DNA of 64,000 bases, taken from JASHVB01 sp035523995 (lineage in GTDB: Bacteria; Pseudomonadota; Alphaproteobacteria; Acetobacterales; Acetobacteraceae). Below, piece after piece: positions 33,333 through 41,981 of this stretch. The notes beneath the pieces were generated by a model. That model searched no databases, was not told the origin of the DNA, and saw only the letters and a program-made list of their open reading frames with translations. The stretch lies in assembly GCA_035523995.1 (NCBI GenBank), contig DATKPQ010000081.1, positions 1 to 64,000 of the forward strand, in the 5' to 3' direction. Positions within the stretch are counted from its first letter, which is position 1, and every line of letters starts with the position of its first letter. Made by a program: the position numbers and the translations under genes.

Positions 33333-33449
33333 AGTTCCGACCAGCAATCGGCGTGGTTTTTGACCTGTCGCGTCATCGATCGTCACCGACAGCGTCCCCC
33401 ATGTTGGCGCCACAGCAATCTCGCTGTGACACCAACCAAGGAACCTGTC

Positions 33450-33821
33450 ATGTTGAACGCTCAAGACCTCGCTGACCGCTATGTGGCAGTCTGGAACGAA
33501 GCCGACGCCGAGAGCCGCCGCCAACAGATCGCCGAATTGTGGACGCCCGGCGGCCAGCATTATGTCGATGTCCGCGAAGCGCACGGGCATGACGCGCTGG
33601 AGCAACGGATCGTCGGTTCGTACAACAAGAACGTGCGTGACGGCGGCCATCGCTTCCACGCCGTGCAGAATGTCCGCGAACTGCGCGATCTCGTCACCTT
33701 CGGCTGGGAGATGCGCCCGGCGAGCGAAGATCGCGTCGTGGCGCATGGCTTTGCGGTCTTGCTGGTGGACCCCGACGGCCGCATCCGCACCGATTACCTG
33801 TTCATGGGAGGGCCCCGCTGA
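33450..33821 (+). CDS. NTF2-like/SnoaL-fold protein
   Basis: The 123-residue protein has the NTF2-like pattern (LADRYVAVWNEADAESRRQQIAELWTPGG at the start, and a C-terminal sheet ending FAVLLVDPDGRIRTDYLF). Its role could be small-molecule binding or isomerisation; the substrate is unknown. AAGGAA precedes the ATG. Its stop overlaps the MFS start by one base (TGATG), so the two form a translationally coupled pair divergent from the XRE gene. Confidence 0.85.
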   Translation: MLNAQDLADRYVAVWNEADAESRRQQIAELWTPGGQHYVDVREAHGHDALEQRIVGSYNKNVRDGGHRFHAVQNVRELRDLVTFGWEMRPASEDRVVAHGFAVLLVDPDGRIRTDYLFMGGPR

Positions 33822-35257
33822 TGCCCTCCGCCATCGCGATCACCACCGCTGGCCAAAGCCAGCGGCGGTGGTGGGTGCTCTCTATCCTGGTCGCGGCACA
33901 GTTCATGTTCGTGGTCGACGCGTTTGTACTGAATGTCGCCATTCCCTCGATCCGGGCGGAACTGCACGCAACGATCGGAGAAACCCAAGGTGCGATCGTG
34001 ATTTACCAAATTGCGTTCGCGACGCTGATCATCACTGGCGGGCGCCTGGGCGACATCAGCGGCGCCAAGCCGGTGTTCTTGTATGGCTTGCTCGGCTTCA
34101 CCCTGGCCTCCCTATCGTGCGGACTGGCGCAGTCGGGCAGCGCGCTTGTGGCCTGGCGCGCGGTGCAGGGTGCAGCGGCCGCGCTGATGATTCCGCAGGT
34201 GTTGGCATCGATCCATCGCTTGTTCCCCGACGCCGAACGCGGACGCGCCTTCGGTGCCTATGGCTTCACGCTTGGCTTCGGCGCGGCGGTAGGGCTGGTG
34301 CTGGGCGGATGGCTGCTGTCGCTCGACATCGACGGGCTCGGCTGGCGGACGATCTTTTTCGTCAACGTGCCGATCGGCTTCGTGCTGTTGGGGGCCGCCT
34401 GGCAGCTCATGCCGGCCTTGCCGGGACAACCGGGCAAGCGCCTCGACCTGATCGGCGCCGCCGCGCTGCTGGGTGCTCTGGTATGCTTGCTTGGTCCGTT
34501 GTTGCTCGGCGCCGGCCGTGGCTGGCCGGCCTGGTTGTTCGCCATCATGGCCTTGGGCGTGGCCTTGCTTGTTGCATTGTGGCGGATCGAAAGCTGGGTC
34601 GAGCACCGCCGCGGCGGACTGCCGCTGGTGCACCTCGACCTGCTGCGCGACCGCAGTTTCGCGATCGGCCTCGGTGCCGTATTCTGCTTCACCTTCGCCA
34701 ATCTTTCGTTCTACTTGGTGATGATGCTGTATCTGCAGCTCGGGCTTGGATTGCCCGCGTTGCAGGCAGGAAGCGTTGTCCTGCCGTTGGCCCTGGCGTT
34801 TGCGCTGATGTCGCGCATCGCCGGGCCGCGCGCGCAGCGCCTTGGGATTGCGGCGCTGCTTCAGGGATGTGGCGTGCAGCTTGTCGGCCTGTTGATCGTC
34901 GGCATCGCCTTGGCTGCGGGAGGCGCCTCACCACGGCTACTGGCGGCGTTGCTGATCGTCTGGGGTACGGGGCAGGCGATGGTGATGGCACCGCTTTACG
35001 GCCTGGCGTTGGCCAAGGTTCCGGCGGCGCATGCCGGATCGGGCGGCGGCGTCATCAGCACTGTGTCGCAGATTGGCAATGCCTCGGGTGTCGCGTTGGT
35101 CGGTGCTCTGTACTACGCGGTGCAGGCGGCGGCCTCGGCGCGGGGAGCGATTCTTGCTTCGCTGGCCGCTCTCGCCGTTGCCATCACTGTCACCGCGCTG
35201 TTCCTGCAGATGCTCAGGCGGTGGCGCGCTACTTCCGATCATGCACGCGGGCAATAA
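33821..35257 (+). CDS. MFS transporter, DHA2/EmrB-QacA type
   Basis: The 478-residue permease has 13-14 apparent membrane segments, motif A GGRLGDISGAKPVFLYGL after helix 2, and motif C-like GAAVGLVLGGWLL. DHA2 pumps export drugs by proton antiport. It is coupled to the NTF2-like gene by a 1-bp overlap. A strong GC hairpin 39 nt past the stop may end the transcript. Confidence 0.9.
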   Translation: MPSAIAITTAGQSQRRWWVLSILVAAQFMFVVDAFVLNVAIPSIRAELHATIGETQGAIVIYQIAFATLIITGGRLGDISGAKPVFLYGLLGFTLASLSCGLAQSGSALVAWRAVQGAAAALMIPQVLASIHRLFPDAERGRAFGAYGFTLGFGAAVGLVLGGWLLSLDIDGLGWRTIFFVNVPIGFVLLGAAWQLMPALPGQPGKRLDLIGAAALLGALVCLLGPLLLGAGRGWPAWLFAIMALGVALLVALWRIESWVEHRRGGLPLVHLDLLRDRSFAIGLGAVFCFTFANLSFYLVMMLYLQLGLGLPALQAGSVVLPLALAFALMSRIAGPRAQRLGIAALLQGCGVQLVGLLIVGIALAAGGASPRLLAALLIVWGTGQAMVMAPLYGLALAKVPAAHAGSGGGVISTVSQIGNASGVALVGALYYAVQAAASARGAILASLAALAVAITVTALFLQMLRRWRATSDHARGQ

Positions 35258-35270
35258 CCCGAGCCATGCG

Positions 35271-35738
35271 TCACGGCCGATCCCATTTGACGCCACCCCC
35301 TCCTGGAACAGGAGGGGGATTCTTCGCTTTTTCGCTCCGACCTGGCAGCACGAGCGTAACGGGTCCGGCCGGGGCTGTTGGAGTCCAGCAATCGTCCCTA
35401 CGCCGCTCGTCGCACGGGTCATCACAGCAGCACGGCGTCTGTTTGCATGTGCATTTCTTCACGCATTTGGTGGAGGCGACGACATCCAGCACCTTGACCG
35501 GCGAATGCGGATCGTCACTGTGGATGACCAGCTCGCAGGCCTCCGGCTCGGAGTCCGCCCGGTACTGGATCACCACGCCCAGACACGAACCCGGATGGAG
35601 TTTCGCCGGGAACGGGTTGTTGATCAGCTTGAAGTTACGCCGCTTGCGGCTGAACTCGACATTCGAAACGAGCAGTTTGCAGTCGCCGACAATGCAGATC
35701 GAAACGGTCTTCTGCGCGATCCCGCAATCGCATCCCAA
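35271..35738 (-). CDS. Cys-rich protein with an Ig-like (HYDIN/SPD-2-type) domain; start uncertain
   Basis: The open frame of 155 codons starts at a TTG, with no ATG or GTG. It encodes an Ig-like beta region (CKLLVSNVEFSRKRRNFKLIN, VIQYRADSEPEACELVIHSDDP) reminiscent of choice-of-anchor/SPD-2 domains, a Cys-rich stretch with about ten Cys near residues 91-117, and a Pro/Gly tail. AGGAGG at 35820-35825 precedes a TTG at 35814 in a different frame, which stays open to 35635; so the 5' end may be frameshifted near 35735, giving a longer true or broken gene. Its 3' end runs through a strong hairpin. Confidence 0.5.
   Translation of the reverse strand: MGCDCGIAQKTVSICIVGDCKLLVSNVEFSRKRRNFKLINNPFPAKLHPGSCLGVVIQYRADSEPEACELVIHSDDPHSPVKVLDVVASTKCVKKCTCKQTPCCCDDPCDERRRDDCWTPTAPAGPVTLVLPGRSEKAKNPPPVPGGGGVKWDRP
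35296..35318. terminator. Strong GC hairpin, probable bidirectional terminator
   Basis: CCCCCTCCTG and CAGGAGGGGG form a perfect 10-bp stem with a GAA loop, followed on the plus strand by ATTCTTCGCTTTTTC. It fits intrinsic termination for the MFS gene, 39 nt upstream. It lies inside the 3' end of the convergent Cys-rich frame. Confidence 0.6.
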
Positions 35739-36022
35739 TCGGCTGGCTTGGCGCGCCCAATCGCGCGGCGGCGCATCGATTTGCCGTGTCCGGTTTCGGA
35801 GCGTCCGATGACAATGGACCCTCCTGCAAACTTCGAACCTGATTAGTAAGACGCCGAATGGGTGTGATCCGGCTCACAAGCCCATGACTTCAGGATAAGA
35901 CGCGGGCAAAGTAACGCATTCCCCCCGCCCCCTCGCACAGGCGGAGCGGGAATGCTTTCATTCGCCCGGCCATAACGGGCAGGGCAACGCATGCAACACG
36001 GCGCATCTAAAGCGGGCAGGCG

Positions 36023-36955
36023 ATGAACGTGCTGTTTCATTACGCGGTAGCGCCGGACCTGGCGGCGCGGCTCGCGGCGATACCGGGCCTCACGATCTCG
36101 GTCTGTCCCGAAGGTGACGACGCCACCCTGTTCCGCCTGCTGCCCGAAACCGAAGTGCTGTGGCACGTGCTGCAACGCTGTACCGCTGACATGATCGCCG
36201 CCTCCCCGCGGCTGCGCCTGATCCAGAAAATCGGCGTCGGCGTGAACACCATCGATCTGGACGCAGCGAAGGCGCGCGGCATGGCGGTGTGCAATCTCCC
36301 CGGCACCAACGCACGCGCGGTGGCCGAGCTGACCCTCGCGCTGATGCTCGCCGCGTTGCGCCGGCTGCCGCGGTTCGATGCAGCCATGCGGCAAGGCGTA
36401 TGGTCCGATCCGTTGTTGCAGGACGGGTTAGGCGAACTGGGCGGCCGCACCGTTGGCCTGGTGGGCTACGGCGCCATCCCACGGATCCTGGCCCCGATCC
36501 TCGCCGCGATGGGCTGCCGCTTGCTCTACACCGCGCGCGCGCCAAAGCAGGACGCGTTGGGCGACTGGTGCACGCTGGCGGACTTGGTGCCCCGGTCCGA
36601 CCTCCTCAGCCTGCACGTGCCGCTGACGCCGGAAACGGCGAACCTGATCGACGCCTCGACTCTGGCACGGATGAAGCCCGGAGCAATCCTGATCAATACT
36701 GCTCGCGGCGGCCTCGTGGACCAGGCGGCGCTGACCGAAGCGCTCCGGTCGGGCCGCCTCGCCGCGGCTGGGCTGGACGTATTCGAAGCGGAACCCCCGG
36801 AGTTCCGCGCGCCACTGTTCCACCTGCCCAACGTGGTTCTGTCGCCGCACGTCGCCTGGATCACGACGGGCACCTTCGACCGCAGTTTTGCTCTGGCGGC
36901 GGAAAACTGCCGGCGGCTCGCGGCCGGAGAAGCGCTGCTACATCGGGTGGTGTGA
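36023..36955 (+). CDS. D-isomer specific 2-hydroxyacid dehydrogenase
   Basis: The 310-residue NAD(P)-dependent enzyme has the nucleotide-binding region GLVGYGAIPRI (near residue 150), where the usual GxGxxG ends in Pro instead of the last Gly. The catalytic triad is visible: Arg in NTARGGLVD, Glu in FEAEPPE and His in LSPHVAW. Substrates in the family include glyoxylate, hydroxypyruvate and phosphoglycerate; the specific one is not clear. The length fits. The 285-nt gap upstream holds a GGCCAT-type repeat near 35965-35985. Confidence 0.9.
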   Translation: MNVLFHYAVAPDLAARLAAIPGLTISVCPEGDDATLFRLLPETEVLWHVLQRCTADMIAASPRLRLIQKIGVGVNTIDLDAAKARGMAVCNLPGTNARAVAELTLALMLAALRRLPRFDAAMRQGVWSDPLLQDGLGELGGRTVGLVGYGAIPRILAPILAAMGCRLLYTARAPKQDALGDWCTLADLVPRSDLLSLHVPLTPETANLIDASTLARMKPGAILINTARGGLVDQAALTEALRSGRLAAAGLDVFEAEPPEFRAPLFHLPNVVLSPHVAWITTGTFDRSFALAAENCRRLAAGEALLHRVV

Positions 36956-37105
36956 CGCCAAACTCGTGCAGCATCGCGCCCCGGGAATGCAGCGTGGGAA
37001 ATGCCGGTGTGCGGTCCCGGCTGCGCCACCGTTGATCTCGGTCAATGGCGAAACCCCGGAGGTATGTCACACGCTACTGCCAGGTGCATTGTGGGGAGAC
37101 CCGCC

Positions 37106-37525
37106 ATGAATCGCGAAATGTTGGAGATCATCCGCCATCAGGACCCGCTGAAACTGGCGCCCGACGCCACGGTGCAGGAGGCGTGCAAGCGGATGCACGC
37201 CCGAAAGGTCGGTGCGGTCCTTGTGACAAACGGCGATTCCCGGCTGCTGGGGATCTTTACCGGACGTGACGCGGTACGCGTGTTGGCGCAAGGCAAGGAT
37301 CCTAAGGAGACGAAACTCAACGACGTGATGACGAAGAAGCCTGCGACCATGCCGCCGCGCTCGACTGCGATCGAGGCGCTGCGGCTGATGCGCGACGGCG
37401 GCTTCCGCCACGTGCCCGTGGTGGAGCAGGAAGTCGTGATCGGGGTGGTCTCGCGCGGCGACTTCCGCGGCCTGGAGCAAGATCGGCTGGATGAGGAAAC
37501 CGGCATCTGGGAACGGATCCGGTAG
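37106..37525 (+). CDS. CBS domain-pair protein
   Basis: The 139-residue protein is two CBS motifs (APDATVQEACKRMHARKVGAVLV and MPPRSTAIEALRLMRDGGFRHVPVV), a fold that binds adenosyl nucleotides and tunes partner activity. GGGGAG lies at 37092-37097 before the ATG. It stands alone with no catalytic domain. It converges on pqiC across a shared hairpin. Confidence 0.9.
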   Translation: MNREMLEIIRHQDPLKLAPDATVQEACKRMHARKVGAVLVTNGDSRLLGIFTGRDAVRVLAQGKDPKETKLNDVMTKKPATMPPRSTAIEALRLMRDGGFRHVPVVEQEVVIGVVSRGDFRGLEQDRLDEETGIWERIR

Positions 37526-37531
37526 GACGTA

Positions 37532-37559
37532 AACCTCTCCCGCTTACGCGGGCGAGGTT
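37532..37559. terminator. Bidirectional terminator between convergent genes
   Basis: AACCTCTCCCGC (37532-37543) and GCGGGCGAGGTT (37548-37559) form a 12-bp stem with one mismatch and a TTAC loop. It serves the ends of both the CBS gene and the convergent pqiC gene, whose last codons it overlaps. Confidence 0.6.
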
Positions 37560-38110
37560 ATGCGATCAGCGAACCGTGCCAGCGCTCGGCTCATTGCAGC
37601 GGCGACGGCCTCGCCCTGTGTCGAACCCGCTTGCTCTACGATCCGCACATGGTGAAGCGGTCCCGGCTTGGGCGGAGTGCCGTGGGCCAGCGTCCAGTCT
37701 GCCTCCAGCACCACCTGCCCGGCGCTGTCGCCGCTGAACTGCTGCACTGCCAGCACCAACGTACGCGCGCCCTTTGGCGAGACCGGGTCGTTCGGGGCCA
37801 GCACCGCGGATTCTCCCAGCCGCGCCTGTAGATCGGACGTCAATGTGGTTCTCACCAGCTGGTCCAACGGCGCCGCCCAGCGCTCGGTGTCAGAGACCGA
37901 TACCGTGGTCCCAGGCCCCAGCGTCACCAGCGAGGCGCGGTCCAGATCAGCCGGCAGCGCCACATGGCCCACCTTCAACGGCAGGCCCGGAAAATCCGTG
38001 TCCGCGGGATGGCCGGGTCCCACTGGCACCAGCGTGTAGAAATGCGTCTTCGGGCCGGCACCACAGCCGGCCAGCCCAAACACGAACGCCGCCGCCAGCA
38101 GCCATCGCAT
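37544..38110 (-). CDS. pqiC: PqiC-type membrane integrity lipoprotein
   Basis: The 188-residue protein starts with a lipoprotein signal (FVFGLAGCG, Cys near residue 16) followed by the DUF330/ABC-auxiliary pattern FYTLVP. PqiC is an outer-membrane lipoprotein that works with PqiB tunnels in lipid transport between membranes. It lies 6 nt after the PqiB gene in the same operon. No pqiA is present. Confidence 0.88.
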   Translation of the reverse strand: MRWLLAAAFVFGLAGCGAGPKTHFYTLVPVGPGHPADTDFPGLPLKVGHVALPADLDRASLVTLGPGTTVSVSDTERWAAPLDQLVRTTLTSDLQARLGESAVLAPNDPVSPKGARTLVLAVQQFSGDSAGQVVLEADWTLAHGTPPKPGPLHHVRIVEQAGSTQGEAVAAAMSRALARFADRITSPA

Positions 38111-38116
38111 CCCGCT

Positions 38117-39784
38117 TCACCTCTTTCCCATCAGCAGCGCCTGCGGATTGCGGTCGAGATAGTCGGTCAGCTCACGCAGGCTGCGGGCCGCGCGGCTCAA
38201 CTCATAGAGGGTGTGACCCATGCTCGCCGTCTCCGGTTGCTCGGCCGACGCCGACAGCGGGTTGCTGCTGACGAGCTGCCGCATGTCCGCCAGCGTGCCC
38301 TGTGCCTCGAAAGCGACGCGACGCAGATCCGCCAGCACAGGGCCGGCCTGCACGCGCGCACTGCGAGTGACTTGCTCTATGTTGGCCAGCGACTCGTCCA
38401 GGTGCCGCAGGCTGGCGGTCAATTGCGGCGATTTGGTCAATGCCGCGACCCGCTTGGTCGCCTGATGGACGTTGTCGGCGATCCGATCCAGCGGCATCGC
38501 ATTCAACTTCACCGCCACGGCGCTGAGCGATGCCATGATGCTGTTGACGCTGGACTCCGGACCGGCGGGAATTTCCGGGATTGCCCCCTCGCCCAGGCTG
38601 GCTTGCCGGGCATGCGGCACGAACGCCAACTGCACCGCCTTGCCGCCCACCACCGGGATGGAGCTGCCCAGCCGCGCGCGCAGCCCCTCACCGATCAGCC
38701 GGCGCAGCATCGCATCCATCTGCGGCTTTGCGTATGCCGCCCAGTTGCCACCCGCCAGCACGATGTCGTCCGGTTCGATCGCCAGCGTTACCAGATCTTG
38801 CAACTGGCCGGTGCGCGGATCGTATTGCAATGTGCTTTCGGTGACGCTGCCGATGCGCTTCTGGTCGAGCGTCACCGGTGCGCCGGCGTTCAGCGCACCC
38901 CCCTCCTCTGCCTGGAACACCACGCGATACAGCACATCTTCCGGAGCGGGGGCATGCTCTGCGGCGGCTGCGTTGCCGTACAGCGGGAACATCGCGCCGG
39001 CGTTTGCCGGCGGGCCGCTTTGCGCGCCACGCGGCGTTTCAAAATCCACCGCCCCCTGGAACAGGGCCGGGACCGACTGGAATTGCAGACGCGGGCCTCC
39101 ATTGGCCATCGAGATCTGGACCGCGCTCGCATTCCAGAACCGTGTCCCTTCATGCACCAGGTCGTTGAAGGGCGCGTTGATGAACAACTCGATCCGGAAA
39201 TGCCGGTTGTCGCTTTCCAGCCGCGCGCCGCCCACCACGCCCACTTGCAGGTCCCGGTAATAAACCGGAGAGCCGCGTGTGATGGTGCCGAGCCTGTCGG
39301 CCTGCAGCACGTATCGCGTCACCCGCTGGCCACCAACCTCCGGCGGGCGTTCCGCCAACCCCTGATAGCGCTTCTGCTTTGGTCCCGGATGCGGCTCGAC
39401 GCCGATGAACGGCCCGGTCAGGGCGGATTTCAGTGAGGCCAGGTTGGTGATGCCGGGATGGCCGGAAATCCAGAAGCGGGTGCCTTTGCCCAGATGGCCG
39501 TCCATGTCCGAATTCATGCTGAGCATGGCCCGGACATGGCGCATGTCCTTCATGAACCGGACCGATGCCACCTGACCGACGACAATCCCTTCCCACTTTA
39601 CCTTGGTGTTGTCTGCCTCGATCCCGCCGCCGGTGGGGAAGATCACCGTCACGTCGGGTCCACTCGCCGCAAGCTGTTGGAACGCGAGGTAGGCGACGAT
39701 GGCAACCGCAGCGATCGGCACGGCCCAGATCCATCCCGGCCAGCGGCTCGTGTGCTCCACCGCCTGCTTGGGTTCGTCGCTCAT
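38117..39784 (-). CDS. pqiB: PqiB, MCE-domain tunnel protein
   Basis: The 555-residue protein has one N-terminal membrane helix (WIWAVPIAAVAIVAYLAF) and three MCE repeats (starting near residues 38, 155 and 280), then a long coiled C-terminal tail. PqiB forms a ring-stacked tunnel across the periplasm for lipid movement. E. coli PqiB is 546 residues. I chose the ATG at 39784 over a GTG at 39799; neither has a strong ribosome site. PqiC follows after 6 nt; the usual PqiA membrane partner is not next to it. Confidence 0.9.
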   Translation of the reverse strand: MSDEPKQAVEHTSRWPGWIWAVPIAAVAIVAYLAFQQLAASGPDVTVIFPTGGGIEADNTKVKWEGIVVGQVASVRFMKDMRHVRAMLSMNSDMDGHLGKGTRFWISGHPGITNLASLKSALTGPFIGVEPHPGPKQKRYQGLAERPPEVGGQRVTRYVLQADRLGTITRGSPVYYRDLQVGVVGGARLESDNRHFRIELFINAPFNDLVHEGTRFWNASAVQISMANGGPRLQFQSVPALFQGAVDFETPRGAQSGPPANAGAMFPLYGNAAAAEHAPAPEDVLYRVVFQAEEGGALNAGAPVTLDQKRIGSVTESTLQYDPRTGQLQDLVTLAIEPDDIVLAGGNWAAYAKPQMDAMLRRLIGEGLRARLGSSIPVVGGKAVQLAFVPHARQASLGEGAIPEIPAGPESSVNSIMASLSAVAVKLNAMPLDRIADNVHQATKRVAALTKSPQLTASLRHLDESLANIEQVTRSARVQAGPVLADLRRVAFEAQGTLADMRQLVSSNPLSASAEQPETASMGHTLYELSRAARSLRELTDYLDRNPQALLMGKR

Positions 39785-40044
39785 GCCGTGGTTGGCCACA
39801 CATGGACCATCTCGGTCGATGGCGGGAGGCGCACCGTCGGAGGCACGGCGTATCCCCGAAGCACGGGAACGGTGGAGCGGTTAAAACAGGGGCTGACCAT
39901 CGCGTTTGGTGCAAGCCGAACGCCGGGCATTCGATCGGAGTTGCCGCCCGGCCCTTCACGAGGGTGAATTCGTGGCAAGTTCATGGCGCAGCATGCATTA
40001 CGCACTTGCAGCAGGCGGGGCACGCGTACGACTATAGGAGCATG

Positions 40045-41097
40045 ATGCCGCAGGAGGTTCCGTCGGCGGTTCCCTCCGCCGTCCGGTCAGCGCCTGGTCC
40101 CCGGATCGCCGGCCCGGCCTTTGCCGCGCTCGATCTGGGGACGAACAACTGCCGCATGTTGGTAGGCGCCCCGGCCGGGGACAGCTTCCGGGTCCTGGAC
40201 AGTTTCTCGCGTATCGTCCGGCTGGGCGAAGGTCTGCATCACACCGGCGCGCTGAGCGAAATCGCGATGGACCGCGCCCTGGCGGCGTTGCATGCCTGCG
40301 CTGCGCGCCTGGCACGCCGCCCTGTGCGCAGGCTGCGTGCCATTGCCACGGAGGCATGCCGCCGCGCAATCAACGGCCGCGAGTTCCTGGCCCGGGTGAA
40401 GCAGGAGACCGGGCTCGAAATCGGTGTGATCTCGGCCCGGGAAGAAGCGGAACTGGCGCTTGAATCCTGTACCCCCTTGCTCCCCGGTAACGGTCGACGG
40501 GCGTTGTTGTTCGATATCGGCGGCGGCTCGACGGAGTTGGCCTGGGTGCGATTGAGCGAAGGGCGCCCGGCACTGATCGGCTACGACTCTCTGCCGGTCG
40601 GCGTGGTGACGCTGGCCGAGCGCTGGGGCGGTGCCGGCTTCACCACCGATGGTTTCGACGCGATGGTGGACGATGTCGCTGCCCGATTGGCGGCGTTCGA
40701 GTCCATTCATTGCATCGGCCATGAGATCCGCGACGGCGGCGTAGCCCTGCTGGGCACCTCCGGCACGGTAACCACGCTGGCCGGCATCGCGCTGGAACTG
40801 ACGCGCTACCGGCGCCCCCTGGTGGATGGCGTGGTGCTGAGCGCCGACGTGGCGGACGCGGCGGTCGCCAGCCTGCGGACGATGGGGCGCGAGGGCTTGG
40901 CGCAGCATCCTTGCGTCGGTCCGGACCGGGTGGACTTCGTGCTGCCCGGCTGCGCTGTGTTCGCCGCGATTACCCGGCTGTGGCCGGCGCCGAAGGTGAT
41001 CGTGGCCGACCGCGGCCTGCGGGAAGGCATGCTGTTGCGCATGATCCACGGCGAGCAGGCACGCGGCCGGCGGGCGGGATTCTACCGGCCGGCATGA
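40045..41097 (+). CDS. ppx: Ppx/GppA family exopolyphosphatase/pppGpp phosphatase
   Basis: The 350-residue protein has the actin-like ATPase fold with ALDLGTNNCRML near residue 30 and DIGGGSTEL near 155. Ppx hydrolyses polyphosphate; GppA hydrolyses pppGpp. This is a short-form member, typical of alphaproteobacteria. Two ATGs lie in tandem (40042, 40045); GGAG at 40037-40040 favours the second. Its stop overlaps the rlmE start (ATGA), so the two are coupled. It adds to the phosphate theme of the window. Confidence 0.9.
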   Translation: MPQEVPSAVPSAVRSAPGPRIAGPAFAALDLGTNNCRMLVGAPAGDSFRVLDSFSRIVRLGEGLHHTGALSEIAMDRALAALHACAARLARRPVRRLRAIATEACRRAINGREFLARVKQETGLEIGVISAREEAELALESCTPLLPGNGRRALLFDIGGGSTELAWVRLSEGRPALIGYDSLPVGVVTLAERWGGAGFTTDGFDAMVDDVAARLAAFESIHCIGHEIRDGGVALLGTSGTVTTLAGIALELTRYRRPLVDGVVLSADVADAAVASLRTMGREGLAQHPCVGPDRVDFVLPGCAVFAAITRLWPAPKVIVADRGLREGMLLRMIHGEQARGRRAGFYRPA

Positions 41098-41786
41098 AGC
41101 CCGGCAGCGGGAAGGGAAGCGGTGCACCGCGCGGGCTGGCGGTGCCGTTGCGCTCGGCGCAGGGGCGCAGCGCGGCTTCCCAACGGTGGCTGACGCGCCA
41201 GTTGAATGACCCATACGTGGCGGCGGCGAAGGCGCAAGGCTGGCGATCACGCGCGGCGTTCAAGCTGATCGAGCTGGACGAACGGTTCAAGCTGATCCGT
41301 CCGGGCGCGCGCGTGATCGACCTGGGCGCAGCGCCGGGCGGCTGGTCGCAGGTCGCGCTGCAGCGAGGGGCCGGCAGTATCGTGGCGCTGGACCTGCTGC
41401 CGATGGATGCCGTGCCCGGAGCGGTCGTACTGCAGGGCGATTTCTCCGATCCCGCGGTGGCGGCGCGCGTTGAAACGGCTCTGGGCGGCAAGGCCGACCT
41501 GGTGCTGTCCGACATGGCACCGAACACCACCGGCCACGCCGCCACGGACCATCTGCGGATCATGGCCCTCGCCGAGGCAGCACTGGAGTTTGCGCTGGAC
41601 CTGCTGGCCGATGAGGGCGGTTTCGTCGCCAAGGTGTTTCAGGGCGGCAGCGAACGCGAAATGCTGTCGCGGATGAAACAGGCGTTCGGCACGGTGCGCC
41701 ACGCCAAGCCGCCGGCGAGCCGGAAGGAGTCGAGCGAGTTGTACGTGGTGGCGCAGGGGTTCCGGCCCCTCAGGCCTTTGCCCTGA
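41094..41786 (+). CDS. rlmE: 23S rRNA 2'-O-uridine methyltransferase RlmE (FtsJ)
   Basis: The 230-residue protein has the SAM-binding motif IDLGAAPGGWSQVA (near residue 78) and the FtsJ catalytic tetrad pattern: Lys near residue 58 in RAAFKLIELDE, Asp in LVLSDMAPN, Lys in FVAKVFQGG and Glu in SSELYVVA. It methylates U2552 of 23S rRNA in the large subunit. The ATG at 41094 overlaps the ppx stop. Confidence 0.93.
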   Translation: MKPGSGKGSGAPRGLAVPLRSAQGRSAASQRWLTRQLNDPYVAAAKAQGWRSRAAFKLIELDERFKLIRPGARVIDLGAAPGGWSQVALQRGAGSIVALDLLPMDAVPGAVVLQGDFSDPAVAARVETALGGKADLVLSDMAPNTTGHAATDHLRIMALAEAALEFALDLLADEGGFVAKVFQGGSEREMLSRMKQAFGTVRHAKPPASRKESSELYVVAQGFRPLRPLP

Positions 41787-41981
41787 CGACTGATTGCGTG
41801 GGGGCATCGGGCCGACCACGGTGGTGGGAGACATCCTCCTGATGTTGCAGACCGTGGCGAAGCTGGGGCGCAACACGTGCCGATTGTTGGGGCAATCCAC
41901 CGCCGTCAAGGGGCGTGGTCCCGGGGTCCCAAGGCGAGGCGAGGTGTTGCCCAAACCCCCGCCGCACGCCATCACCCCCGC

